A stretch of DNA of 64,000 bases, from contig NC_087081.1 of NCBI RefSeq assembly GCF_026151205.1, forward strand, positions 11,905,113 to 11,969,112. The letters are read 5' to 3'. This DNA comes from Bolinopsis microptera. Taxonomy: Eukaryota > Ctenophora > Tentaculata > Lobata > Bolinopsidae. This document shows, piece after piece, positions 20,601 through 29,644 of this stretch. How positions within the stretch are numbered: the first letter of the stretch is position 1; every line of letters starts with the position of its first letter. The position numbers and the translations under genes are program-made. A model generated the notes under the pieces. The model saw nothing but the letters and a program-made list of their open reading frames with translations, searched no databases and had not been told where the DNA came from.

Positions 20601-21690
20601 AAAATTCAGTTTTGTAGCTGTAGTAACCATGGTCTGAAGTTTTATCAATTAATAAATTACCATACCTTGGACGAGATCCCTCATTAGTTCGTCATCAATT
20701 TCATTATTCCAATTTCTAGCTAAATCACAGAGTGATATCTGAAATATAATTATATATTTACTATGCAACGCATTCATGCAAAAAATTTAGGTGTGAAGTT
20801 TCAAGTTCATAGATTAGTATTTTAAAGCCTTTTATTTGAACTTTTTCTGAATGAACTTTTCTGGATATGTTCATCAATAACTTAACCCGCTTACCTGAAA
20901 TTTGCCGCGATAAAAGTCCAGTTCTAATAACATAGCTGTATTAACGTGCAGACTAATCCCGCACAAAGCGTCGTTAGCTGCCGTCTCTATTATGATCTCT
21001 TGATCTTTTTCTAATACATCTGTAATGAAATTTAGGTTAAAAGTGAACTGTGTATTTAGCTGTGAAGGAACAGACATTATTCTAAGTGAGATTGAGAAAT
21101 GGCAGGGTTTTGCTCAAATATGTAGCACGCGGTAGCACGGAACGTTCCCAAAAATAAAATATCATATTGTGGCAGTTTTTCTGGAAATAAACAAAACAAT
21201 GAATCATTTTCCAGTCCCATTATGATTATTATTTAATTTTTATACAACGTTGAGGGTAAAATATTGAGAGGAAGAAATTTAAAGGGGTTAAGAATATAAG
21301 GTTTTGGTACTTACCATGTCCTTTGAAGACATTAAGGACGGTAACTTTGTATTTTCGGTTTTGATCCTGATTACGATAATCATCTAGGTCAACACCTGTA
21401 TCAATTTCTCCTTCTATCCTAGCTTTGATCACTGAAAATAATTATAATCGTTAGTTAACCGTCCAAAAGATATAATTCATGATGTCACATTCAGTTATAA
21501 GTTTTCTCCGAAAACGTCAAATTTCAAACTGTAAACTATCTGTAAACCAAACAGAAGACCACCAGAATATCTCATTCTCCTACTCACGCCGGGAAGCAGA
21601 ACAAACGACCGTCTGAATGGGCCTCTCGGCACATAAACAGGCGTTGGAGCCAGCCACCAACACACTGCACATTAACAGCGCGAGGAACAT
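1994..21690 (-). CDS. TIMP-headed mosaic of TIL, thyroglobulin-1, ShKT and mucin modules (28 exons)
   Basis: Secreted multi-module protein, probably a compound protease inhibitor. Exons traced by GT-AG sites and phase: 21690-21588, 21431-21315, 21019-20895, 20738-20666, 20517-20439, 20272-20127, 19419-19372, 19143-18991, 18877-18803, 18446-18305, 18184-13843, 11170-11081, 10986-10860, 10671-10619, 10323-10242, 10068-9956, 9717-9561, 9379-9188, 9043-8896, 8725-8554, 8390-8258, 8123-8055, 7826-7711, 5397-5211, 5022-4955, 4840-4606, 3355-2759, 2619-1994. Every junction keeps frame, giving 8,568 nt and 2,855 residues if translation stops at 1994. The start is the ATG of a signal peptide that ends just before a TIMP-type CxC. 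No known single gene with this architecture comes to mind. The 3' end is uncertain because related exons lie further left. Confidence 0.8.
2759..3355 (-). CDS. Exon 27: second mucin-like exon
   Basis: A 597-bp exon coding about five imperfect 30-33-residue repeats of the type EATTDSDGMEKGTVTTDSDS followed by ETTSPMTDGVTS. It is Thr/Ser/Asp-rich, acidic and free of cysteine. It is compositionally similar to the exon 11 mucin but with a different unit, so it was amplified independently. It ends GSTEPTEGPKG at a phase-1 donor. Confidence 0.8.
3822..4175 (-). mobile_element. tRNA-derived SINE, copy 1, in intron 26
   Basis: Read on the minus strand it begins GGCCAGGTAGCGCAGTTG and has a B-box-like GGTTGCGGGTTCAAATCC, followed by a body of about 270 bp and an A-rich tail (the T-run at 3822-3829). 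A second, closely similar full-length copy lies at 48971-49330. The head still resembles a tRNA: the GGCCAGG start can pair with CCTGGTC near the end of the head, but extra bases after the T-arm rule out a functional tRNA. Confidence 0.85.
4606..5022 (-). CDS. Exons 25-26: Tg1 domain 4 end and short Thr-rich tail
   Basis: Exon 25 (5022-4955) encodes NYEIQQCNDEECYCVMPETG, the QC...CYCV core that completes the module begun in exon 24. Exon 26 (4840-4606) supplies its last Cys (DSYDC) and then a Thr/Ser/Gly-rich stretch with repeated GSTTEGSTTEG, a small mucin-like linker. The donor at 4605 is GTAGGA. Confidence 0.8.
5211..7826 (-). CDS. Exons 23-24: TIL domain 5, split by the 43-bp array intron
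   Basis: Exon 23 (7826-7711) encodes CKRQGGKEFQECGSSCPATC with two more cysteines, the first half of a TIL domain. Exon 24 (5397-5211) resumes with CVIGCQCPDGTVENQAGRC and VAAEDC, a strong TIL ending. It then starts another thyroglobulin module (SDCRSRVFSFNF...YHNC). The intron between them (5398-7710) is mostly the 43-bp minisatellite that replicates the exon 24 acceptor. Only the copy nearest the exon keeps the frame through the domain. Confidence 0.85.
5388..7550 (-). repeat. 43-bp minisatellite of 50 periods copying a 3' splice site
   Basis: The 10-mer TAACACACTG recurs from 5391 to 7541, a span of 2,150 bp, exactly 50 periods of 43 bp. Variation between copies is by substitution only (for example AGAGCG for AGAGTG, GGTATAG for GGTTTAG). 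On the minus (gene) strand each unit holds TTAAC, a pyrimidine-rich CTCCACCCTCAG and then TGTGTTATC. That is the real exon 24 acceptor plus the first nine exon bases. The array fills most of the intron between exons 23 and 24. Confidence 0.95.
8055..8390 (-). CDS. Exons 21-22: thyroglobulin type-1 domain 3
   Basis: Exon 21 (8390-8258) gives MDCNAVAEGAIAVNKQPPIC with DERDETEYAAKQC, and exon 22 (8123-8055) gives VCYCVSADGEIEEEDVG and a final Cys. The QC...CYCVxxxG pattern marks Tg1. Both borders are phase 1. Confidence 0.8.
8554..8725 (-). CDS. Exon 20: TIL-like domain 4
   Basis: Encodes IEECPGDQLYLNCMFDLASC, then ECSQGCGCPYHLPYY and a final C...C pair. It is a TIL-like arrangement held in a single exon, unlike TIL 1, 2, 3 and 5. 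The region between CGCP and the end is rich in Glu (NEEEEKC). The 3' splice site was chosen to keep frame; an AG seven bases further into the exon would break it. Confidence 0.7.
8896..9043 (-). CDS. Exon 19: core of thyroglobulin type-1 domain 2
   Basis: Encodes PEVVCMEDEPHKYFPRQC, then VGSVCMCVDDEGESDP and a terminal YQCP. The QC...CxCVDxxG core identifies Tg1. A His triplet (HHH) lies between the core and the last Cys. Phase 1 in and phase 2 out; the next exon starts in frame. Confidence 0.85.
9188..9379 (-). CDS. Exon 18: ShKT domain and start of Tg1 domain 2
   Basis: The exon encodes ETCKNGNPTCEQWADRGLC followed by YLIRHCKPACDLC, six cysteines in the ShKT spacing (C...C..W...G.C......C...C..C). 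ShKT modules occur in cnidarian channel-blocking peptides and, very commonly, as accessory domains of secreted enzymes and matrix proteins. In this mosaic an accessory role is more likely than a toxin role. The C-terminal part (LTCEGIRDAMAEHLEDNF) starts the second thyroglobulin module. Confidence 0.85.
9561..10068 (-). CDS. TIL domain 3 (exons 16-17)
   Basis: Exon 16 (10068-9956) encodes HCMPGLQLYNCGQVYDRAC. Exon 17 (9717-9561) continues ICHDPKCGCPEDTPFLQGG then LCVAEADC. The CGCP...G-x-C-V-x4-C end is typical of TIL. Exon 17 then runs into an acidic linker (DNFFEGNELNITEMG) with an N-glycosylation sequon, NIT. The domain has eight clear cysteines rather than ten. Confidence 0.8.
10242..10900 (-). 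CDS. Thyroglobulin type-1 domain 1 (end of exon 13 to exon 15)
   Basis: Three exons join to PCQAHEHDFIMEMGY, FCDEDGNYLSTR and CIENKCQCVDLTGKATG with a final Cys. This is the thyroglobulin type-1 signature (CDxxGxY...QC...CxCVD...G). Tg1 domains in several families inhibit cysteine (papain-like) or aspartic proteases, and others are structural. The small exons (53 and 82 bp) have clean GT-AG borders. The acceptor of exon 15 abuts a 24-bp minisatellite described separately. Confidence 0.85.
10329..10474 (-). repeat. 24-bp minisatellite abutting the exon 15 acceptor
   Basis: Six copies of a 24-bp unit, with anchors at 10331, 10355, 10379, 10403, 10427 and 10451. On the gene strand each unit reads as a pyrimidine tract (TTTTCCTCCTAAG) plus TATAACCTG. 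The array begins only a few bases upstream of the CAG at 10324-10326, so it supplies the polypyrimidine tract of that splice site. Confidence 0.9.
10860..11170 (-). CDS. TIL domain 2 (exons 12-13)
   Basis: Exon 12 (11170-11081) encodes CSDPNSFFNTCASSCVRTC and a further Cys, the first half of a TIL domain. Exon 13 (10986-10860) completes it with CERRCDCREGYVISLNGDCV and EEDSC, a textbook TIL ending (CxC, G-x-C-V, C). The last part of exon 13 (KTPCQAHEHDFIMEMGY) already begins the next thyroglobulin module. The junction between the halves is phase 0. Confidence 0.85.
11381..11964 (+). repeat. Diverged ~150-bp tandem repeat marked by TGAGGCTAAC
   Basis: Five copies of a 20-bp motif of the form GAGGGTAAAATGAGGCTAAC start at 11381, 11530, 11679, 11830 and 11945 (spacings 149, 149, 151, 115). 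The intervals between the middle copies align with each other, so this is an old tandem array of about 150 bp. It lies in intron 11. Confidence 0.8.
12451..13558 (-). repeat. Inverted cluster of the same motif within a ~310-bp triplication
   Basis: The reverse complement of the motif (GTTAGCCTCA...CCTC) occurs about 12 times, at 12451, 12481, 12611, 12753, 12783, 12917, 13059, 13089, 13230, 13375, 13405 and 13539. Copies from 12611 to 13424 sit inside a 306-316-bp unit present three times, each with three motif copies. This cluster faces the one at 11381-11964 in the same intron. Confidence 0.85.
13843..18184 (-). CDS. Exon 11: 4.3-kb mucin-like exon with 27-residue repeats
   Basis: One uninterrupted 4,342-bp exon, about half the protein (residues 354-1801). 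After the end of TIL 1 it is almost entirely Ser, Thr, Glu and Pro. The core unit is 81 bp (27 residues), for example STEPGSTEPMSTEQSAES followed by TEQISSEPA. I count about 26 QISSEP-type units in five blocks. Blocks are separated by a conserved spacer with two short Cys pairs, DPCGDSGNCYE and SCIGLACFPSTEP, each present six times. The density of Ser/Thr beside Pro predicts heavy O-glycosylation and an extended, acidic spacer. No stop or frameshift occurs despite the repetition, which argues for selection on the reading frame. The exon ends PIPE at a phase-0 donor. Reading on would give a stop four codons later, so an intron-retained short form is possible. Confidence 0.85.
18085..18446 (-). 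CDS. TIL domain 1 (exon 10 and start of exon 11)
   Basis: Exon 10 (18446-18305) ends after CLPCIQTCGSQLAWCT and exon 11 resumes at 18184 with LCITEECGCPRDKPVL, then DSCYSQEEC. Together they give ten cysteines in the TIL (trypsin inhibitor-like) pattern, including the diagnostic CxC just after the splice junction and the closing C-x4-C. TIL domains commonly inhibit serine proteases but also occur as structural modules in mucins and von Willebrand factor, so inhibition is not proven. The intron interrupts the domain centrally, as also seen in TIL domains 2, 3 and 5 of this gene. Confidence 0.75.
18447..18802. other. Intron 9, nothing recognised
   Basis: AT-rich intron with A/T runs near 18710-18740. 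No element or exon seen. Confidence 0.5.
18803..19419 (-). CDS. Exons 7-9: Cys-rich linker
   Basis: Three phase-1 exons (19419-19372, 19143-18991, 18877-18803) encode roughly residues 215-306. The middle one contains ACPKFASKVYSKYEQLTC, then TMCKCPENLPI and a late Cys, giving five cysteines in about 50 residues. The CKCP is reminiscent of the second half of a TIL domain, but I cannot assign a complete family. The flanking exons are acidic and low in Cys. All three introns are class 1, the phase commonly used for shuffled extracellular modules. Confidence 0.65.
19420..20126. other. Intron 6, nothing recognised
   Basis: AT-rich sequence between the end of the TIMP module and exon 7. The open frames here have no family resemblance and no coding-like splice structure. 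Confidence 0.5.
20127..21690 (-). CDS. Exons 1-6: signal peptide plus TIMP-like module
   Basis: Residues 1-17 are a hydrophobic signal peptide (MFLALLMCSVLVAGSNA), then mature CLCAERPIQTVVCSAS, the CxC...Q...C pattern of TIMP/NTR domains. Exon 2 gives IKARIEGE and a KYKVTVLNVFKG strand. Exon 3 gives ALCGISLHV, which fits the family's AVCGVSLDV-type motif. Exon 4 gives ISLCDLARNW, like the family's ITLCDFI. Exons 5-6 add a Cys-rich C-terminal piece (CECQ, PCCN, CQWKGSYDYDRC, GNCVEK) that resembles the TIMP C-terminal subdomain. TIMPs use the free N-terminal Cys to chelate the metalloprotease zinc. Here the position after Cys1 is Leu instead of the usual Thr/Ser, so inhibition is an inference. 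Length (about 214 residues with signal) matches a whole TIMP. Confidence 0.85.
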
Positions 21691-24600
21691 GGCTGAAATG
21701 TTGTTTGGTTAAACTTAAAAACACGCGAATATTTAGAATGTTTAATATGTAGATCTAGATTGAAGCAAATGATGAAAACTAATGGAGCTAAAGCAATGGA
21801 CGGCTACAAAATGGGAAACACGAACACCAACTGCGATTGATTCTGATAAAGTCTAGTAATAGTATCAACTAGAGAGTATAACTATAAGGATTTGCCATTG
21901 TTAACACCAAAAATGTTCAGTACGTGCTCTCACTAGGTTAACTATTTCTCGGTATTTCTGAGGAAAGGAAGCCTGTTCATTTGTTGGAGAGCTGCGGATG
22001 TTTGGTCACAAATTTGTATTCATAACCTGCAAAGCTTCAACACAGTTGTCACTTGTCTGTGCTAACGGGTCGCGGTATTATTGTACCTTCTATTTTTACA
22101 AACCCCCTTGAAGCGAACCGTAACGTCGTTGGTATTCATATTACAGTTTGGGTATTTGAGAGGAATTTAGTTGGGTTAACATGCAACTGCGATGCTACAA
22201 AGGGATAAGAAGGTTATACACTATATAAGGTTATGCAATATATAAGCTGCATTAGTCGAACAGATATTGCATGGCTAGCTGCTTCGCAGTATACATCAAA
22301 AAGAAAAGGTGCGTTGCCTAGGAATGGGAGGGATATGTTGAATTACCATAGCGCATAACATTTCGAGTTTAAAATCGGCGATCTTCAACGCAACTTTCTA
22401 CAGCAAAAAATAATTATTAACGCACAACGGTTTCCCACGGGGAAAGGGGAATTTAGAATCGTTCCCATAGCTTTTACTTTTAGTTCATGCCACAAATGAA
22501 CAAATCGTGCTCGAGTTACACAAGTTCCTTTGCAAAGGGTCGTGGAACAATTTGCGACAATCGAATTAAATTGTGACCTGCAAAATGATTCCGAGTTCTC
22601 GAACTTGCGGAAGATTCTCGAAACCGCTCGAAATTCACCTATGTAACGTAAAACTATCCCCGAATTAGAGTTAGACACTGTACAGTATTCCAACACCAAG
22701 GGGCAGGTAGACGGTGCAACTGTGACTCTAGTGAACAGGCAGACTACGTGACATGCCATTCAGACACACTAACAAACCACTTTTTCCAGTCTATAGAAGC
22801 TTTATAATATCATCTGCGGAATTGAATTTAGTCACAAATCGCGGCGAGGTTGAAATCGAATTTTTGTCAATTCTGTGCCTTCTGAGGAATGTTTTGACAG
22901 TAAAATACCGACTTAGCACAGTGCAATACTTATGTTGTAAGGGTACATCTTGGCGACACCTTTGCTGTTTTCTGACGCAAAAGTGCTGATCACGTCCACT
23001 CCAAAATTTGAAGTTCATATTATACTATTTTGTCACATTGTTGGCCAATTTCTGCATTTTAGGTGTTCACAAAAGAAAGTTTCTGGGGCCGGTTTTGGTT
23101 TTGATGGTTTTCAAGTATAATTCTCGACCCAAAAAAGAAATTTAGAATCCAAAATTTCAAAAATCAAAATGGTCTTCTGTCAGAAAACGGCAGACCTGCA
23201 GCAGCGATACCATCGATATTCCATACCTGCAATCGAATGGTACGACAACTATTAATGTGAATGGTTAGCTCATTAGCTGTCTGAAGTTAATGACAATTGT
23301 TTACTATAATCTCACCGAAATAAAAGCCCGGCCTACTGAATCTGAAGAAAGCTTGGTGTGTGAGATGAAACTATTTAACCCCATTAAAATTAATTTGCTA
23401 AACAAACAACAAGATTCTCACATACAGGCAAAATACCTGAACGAGCAAAATACAAGTTAATACAAATAAGACATGGTACCAAATGGTATGACTATAAAGT
23501 GCAATGTTTCAGTCGCCCAATGATCAGAATGTTAATGCGATCACATGTAATCGTAATTGGATTACGAAACATAAAAGTTACATTCGGGATTTTCCAGGAA
23601 TAAAGGAGATCGCACGACCTGAGACCAATGACCATCCACTAAATCTGTAAATACAGCTAGCAAAAATCACGTACCACTCAACTCCCGGGCCCACTCAACA
23701 CTGCAAAGTGCAAAGCCTCAGTCCTGCAGAGACATAACCCTACTGCTGCAGGTAATTGCATTATTCCCCAATATATTCCTGAAATTGGATCACGTCTAGC
23801 GGCCCAGAGGAGAGATCAGTTGGGGAATTTATCTGTATCAGGGAACCACCTCTCAACTGAATTGTGAAACCTATCCCAGCTCAATGTTAATATGCTCCGG
23901 ACCCTCATTAGATTATGTTCGGGTAACCGGGTTATCGTACCTGATCTAAAGCTAGGGTAGTCGTTAGGGAGTTGAAATGAGAGTGAACACAAAGACATAT
24001 AACAGTGTTAGCCGTGTAAACAGTGATCAGGGGAGGTAGGATTTAAATTGAGACACTGAAGGAATGTATCATGTATGATGGGCTGGAGGGATTTATTTGC
24101 GAGATCCAAGTAGTCACGTTCCCACGCACGATTGCGGAAATCGTCAATGAGCAACAAGTAACTTAGCCAGCGTGTTATTCAGCTATTTTAGGTGGGGCGT
24201 CTAATTGCACCATAAACTAACCATGATATAATATATTTTAAAAATTTGCCTAGACAAACTGTCGCGGCAAATCAAGAATCCGGGTTTAATCAATAATTAC
24301 TGTTTACAAATTGCTGTAAATAAGTAAATTTTGAATGTAAATCGACATGATTAGGCTAATAATAATTCGAGGTTAAAAGCTCCCGTCACAATTCGAGGTT
24401 CACGTTAAATATCAGTGTAGGTACGTGCTGCAAAGCAAAGAAATAGTTGTTCTTGAATATCTTAAAAACTAAAGCCTAAAAACTATTAGATAGACTTCAA
24501 ATTGCTTCACAGCTGTTTCCATCACGGTTATTTGGTGAGGTAGAAATGAATTCCATTCTCCATAAGACCTCAAGGAGCCAAATTAGAAAACTTACATATT

Positions 24601-27600
24601 TTAGGGCGATCAAATATATTCCCTCTAATAAAAACAATTTTGCACCAGAATAACCATACAAGGGACATTTTTGAAAAACGTCCATACGAAGAAGCGCAAA
24701 TCCAGCTTAACTTATAAATGATAAAATATATATATATATAATATAATAAATATATGAGTGATAACTAGAGCTGTTTAAAATATGATTTTCACACTTAAAT
24801 ATGGTCGTTGAATGTTCTAACAACCAGGTCGATATTTTAGAAGTGTTTTTTAAACTGCTCACTAAGTTATAACACTTAAAGTTAACAGAATATGTGGAAG
24901 TAACAAAAATGAAACACGTACGGCCAAACAATAACACGGGTGCCGCTATTGGTTGTTCTAAAGCACCTATCTAGGCCCTGCTACATGTTTCCAATATTTT
25001 CCTCATTTACGTTCATTACTAGAATTAAAATCGAATCGACGTGAATATGGAACGCAGTGAGACTTTAACACTTCGTCATAAGGAGGTCGGAGAGACTCTT
25101 AAAATATGTGTTCCAGTTATGATCAGGTGCGGTGTACCATCTGATTCTGATTCTGCAGATTCGTGAGTTTAAGAAGACTGGAATATTATATACAGTGTAC
25201 AACTACACCCATTTTCAAAGTTATGTAGGTATGCATCGTATCAAAATTAACAAACTACGTCCACAATACTCAAATCAGATTTCAAAACATTTCACCAATT
25301 TTGTCCTGGACTTAAAAAAGTCGTCGACGAAGACCCGATCGAATTAAAAGTAAATAGTGGCTATTGAAATTCAATACATCATAGCGGTGGATATAAACTA
25401 ATCAAGAAAACAGCGATCTTTAACGACAGTAAAGTTAATGGCTATACTAATACCAACCACTCAAATTAGATTTTAGCAAAGAGCTTCACTCAAAATACGG
25501 CCATACTTGTCTACAAATCGAATTGTTTCCGGTAGATTTCTATCCTGCTAGTGTAAATGATGGAGACGAACGAATGGCCGGTTCAAAGTTCAGACATTAA
25601 TTGCAGGTAAATCACGAACCGAATAGCAGGAGCCACTCATGGATAACTGCATCGATAAGGTAACTGCTAAAAATAGGCCAAATAATTTGGTAATTGACAA
25701 CGGTACTTATAAAATGTAATCTTCATGCACTTTTATAGTCGGCTGGAAAATCCGCGGGAATACAGAGGGTTTTTGATTTTATGCAGTTTATGAAGGCGTG
25801 AAGGAACTAAAAGCAAGCTTTCTGATCCCCAATTTAGACTCCCAATGATCAAAGACAACGCGACTGATTTGGTGTTTTTTAGGCCACAAAATGTGCCCAA
25901 TAGAGCAACATCACGGGTATTGACGGGTGCTTTAACTGCCCAGGGTCTGGGACCCCCTCAAACGTTCAGTCATTGGCTAGAACCATTCTCAACCTTAAGT
26001 AGTCTCGTTGCTTATCTTAATTCTCCATGTAATCAAATTATGAAACTGGCACATGCATGGCCCAAAATATTTAGCACGTCAGGAACAAGATAAAATTAAT
26101 ATTATTGAGCTGTTGTCCAACTCCAGTATAACTATCAGCACTTGATATAAATAACAGTGGAAATTGCTTAGTACAAACTGATAACACGAAAGCACCATGT
26201 CTCCTCATGGCCTAAGAAATGGTTTTATTTATCAAAAGGCCAAGAAAATACCGCTGAAATGTGAATAACAAGCAATCCGTCTTTTGTAAATGAGGATGAT
26301 TAAATAAAGGTTAGTTTAGTATGCAATTCATTAACACTATTGTCGTGATAATACTAATAGTGATTGGGTTTCACTTTAAAAGGTATGCTTGACATTCGAC
26401 AGATTTGCAAACTGTTTTGATCTTGCTGGGGCTGCATTCCGAACTTCACAAGCTCATTATCGTTGCAATCAAGTAAAACATCATGGACCAAGTGTAAGCC
26501 AGCGTAAACGTTAGTTTGAGTTTGGCATAGTACATCTTGATAGTTGGTGCTAAAAAGCGACCTGCAGTAACGGGGACAGGGGGTCTAAAATGACGGCTAA
26601 AGTATATCAACGATCCCTTAGTCTTACTGTCATCAACAGGTTAACAATAACATACGTTGGATCAACGTAGGTTAATACTGATTGGTAACATTAGCATGGA
26701 CAAGGATCTGCACAAAGATTAGAATTTAGACAGTTGCCGGGATTGAAAATATGGGCCACGTTCAAGGAGGTTTTATATATTTTAGTGTATGATATCACCA
26801 GGAACCTATTGGTGGTATGGCAAACTTGCAGCTCCCGCAGGTTTCCATTCCAGCCTACGAGAAAACATTGATACAAATTACAATTCGCCCATATAAAAAA
26901 CCTTTCTTTGAACAATGGAATAAACTCAGGAGATTTTCATGTATTTATTAAAGCAAGCTTCTAGTAGTAGTTCTAGTTTCGGGATAGCCTGTAGCAGGCA
27001 TTAAGCAACGCCCGATATTATTAGTATTACTAATGCCAATGGCAATGCTTCTACAGACCTACACAAGTGCTTTCTTTTGATTGGTCGGCGTCGACTGTAC
27101 ACAAGTGCAAGTAAGTAGGTAAATATTTCACGCTAGGCATGTGGCACCCATTTAACGGTAACCATATGTTGTTCATGTAGTGTTACAAAGGTCCAGAGCA
27201 GGAGAACAAATATAAAGAAATAATAAAATAATGAAATTTAACAAATAAATGTTCAAAGATAATGAAATCGCTGACTCAGATCAAAAGTGTGCGAAGAATT
27301 AAATATTCGGTCCCTGTGGCCTGTACGTGATTTTAAATATCATTGATGATAAGCGAAGAATTTGTCCTTGGTCCTGCGATATTACTGCTGCAGGGGCACC
27401 CCCAGCAAAGGATGATCATCAAGTAACTAGATTATCGAATAACTCGCATTTTTTATAAATCATCTGGTGATGAAAAATTATCACGGACAAGGACCAACCT
27501 AAGTGCACTCTCATAATGTGTCTCATATTTAATACGCTAATATTTTTGTCACGTTCGATTTGTGAATTAATCTAATTATGCTTTAAACTAAAAGGATCGT

Positions 27601-29644
27601 ATTTCCAACCGTATACGTTCATTTTTTTTTAGTCGCGTAGAAAACAATTACTGATAAGATATGATAATTTCTGTCCATGACATGATTTTTAGATGGAACT
27701 GGAAGGACATATACTTATAAGTTTCTAAAATTTATAATTTTAAAAGTTTTTAACATTTCTAATTCTATAAAACAATTTTACACTCTGATAACTGTTTACT
27801 AACTCAATTATTTATATATATTAAACGATATGAGATAATTTGATGTATACACCGGTCAACTGGTGGGAATCGTCATAAAGTTTCTTCAAACATCAAAGTT
27901 CAAACAAATTTGTTAGTAATAGTATTAGTATTACTATTACTATTAGGAAAACCGTAAGAAGCTCAACAGGGCCCCGGCCATGGTAAATGTTTGTATTGGT
28001 AAATATACTAACGACCAAGTAAGGAGCAAGTAAGGAGCAAGTATATGTAGGGGTGAGCGACAACTTCACCCAATTAGATCCAGTGTGCAAACAGTTAGAT
28101 TGATAATTTGGTTTCCAATTATTTTCTAAGTTTACCTTTTAAATCAAAAGTATTTATCAAATTTGATTATGAAGTTGCCGGGCAGCCGTTCTTAAATTTT
28201 TAACATATTAACTTTAAGTCATATTGCAGCTCAGGCTTAATCATTAAACATTAAAGAGCGTCCACACTCCACCCTGATTTTTCTATGAAACTTGATTTCG
28301 AGCCAGTTGACCAATATAATAAACTTTAACGGGTGATACTCGTAAAATATTTGTTTCAAATATCAGGACCGCGTCGACGATCAGTCCAACTCGGCGCGCG
28401 TTTTGGTAGTAATAGTATAACTATAGCCATAGGTTATAAACCTACAAAATAAATTAGGATCTGTTTCTAAACATTTGAGGAAATCCAGGATCACGGGTAT
28501 CCGCCGTGCCGTGGGCGGCCATCACCTTAAAGTTAAACATACCCAAACTTTAGCTTATGAAATTGAATGCTTTACTTCAATACTTGTAGTTGTAGCTACT
28601 CGTGCTACTGCTACTAGTCTCCTGAGCACGTGAGAGACAAACTTATACTTATAGTTTAATTGCGTCTTAATATATGAAAGGTAGGACTATGAATAGTAAT
28701 TTGATTTTAATGAGCGCCCACCTCAAACGTTTAGTGTGTAGTGACAGGCCCGAGTTACCCTGACACCTGATATTTCTCGAAATCAAGTTTCACAGAAATA
28801 TCAGGGTAAACAGAAATTTGTCACGAACGGGGAGAGGATAGTCTGGATCCTATTCGTCATTTAGAAATAGATAACAGAGTATTATTTACACTAATAATAT
28901 TAAAGTATCTCGTAATTGAGGTCCATAGCAATTTCATTCAATGGAAGTTCCAAGGTTGTACCATATCTAATTATCAAGGTTCCAAACAATATCATATGCG
29001 ATGGAAGCCGGAAGGATTAGGGCTTTACCATGCCGCTATTTTTGTTGTCCTTTTATCTCTATTCACTATTGATCGAATTAATTCCTCCAGTATCAGAAAA
29101 TTTAAATATTTCCACCTGGACCCCATAATTATCCGAACATGATGCTAACACGAACGTTCATTGTATTTGGAATGATTTCAAATTATTAGTGATTGGTCAT
29201 TGTTGGTAGGCATAAAACACTCATTATGAAAAAGAGCAGACTGTTTCATCTCAGAACTCAAAAAGTGTGAAGATAATAGTATCTGACATCTTGAAACTTG
29301 ACAGAGATAAAACATCGAAATTAGAACTTTCATCCGTCGAGAAATACCCTACTCCCCAATCTTTAACAAATGCATTCACTTTTCCTTAGTTTCTACCCAG
29401 ACAAATTCCTTCTCGTCTTAGAGAAATAATTATTTGCTGAACATAACTTGTTGAAACCAAGGTCAGCTCACTAAAAAACAGCTTACAAATAAAAATTGAT
29501 AAACTTAAATAAATTAAAAATCTAAGACCCGAATGAAAGCTTTTGATGGTAATTCGACTCCTCAACAAGTTAATTAGTTAGTGTTTCAACTCATCGATAA
29601 GTTAATTAATTAGCTAATTAGAATGTTCCCAGTAATTATCCCAG
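21691..29644. other. Intergenic region, no supported gene
   Basis: About 8 kb between the mosaic gene's start and the end of DRG1. I found only short unsupported frames, an AT microsatellite near 24728-24742, a small palindrome of TAATAGTATTAGTATTA type near 27917-27940, and a pair of 31-bp inverted repeats at 28272-28302 and 28777-28807. Promoter elements for the mosaic gene presumably lie just right of 21690 but I cannot identify them. Confidence 0.5.

Noticed and set aside
22385-26915. Small open frames in the intergenic region (for example 22385-22759, 25845-26093)
   Set aside because: No recognisable motif, no splice partners, and composition like the surrounding non-coding DNA.
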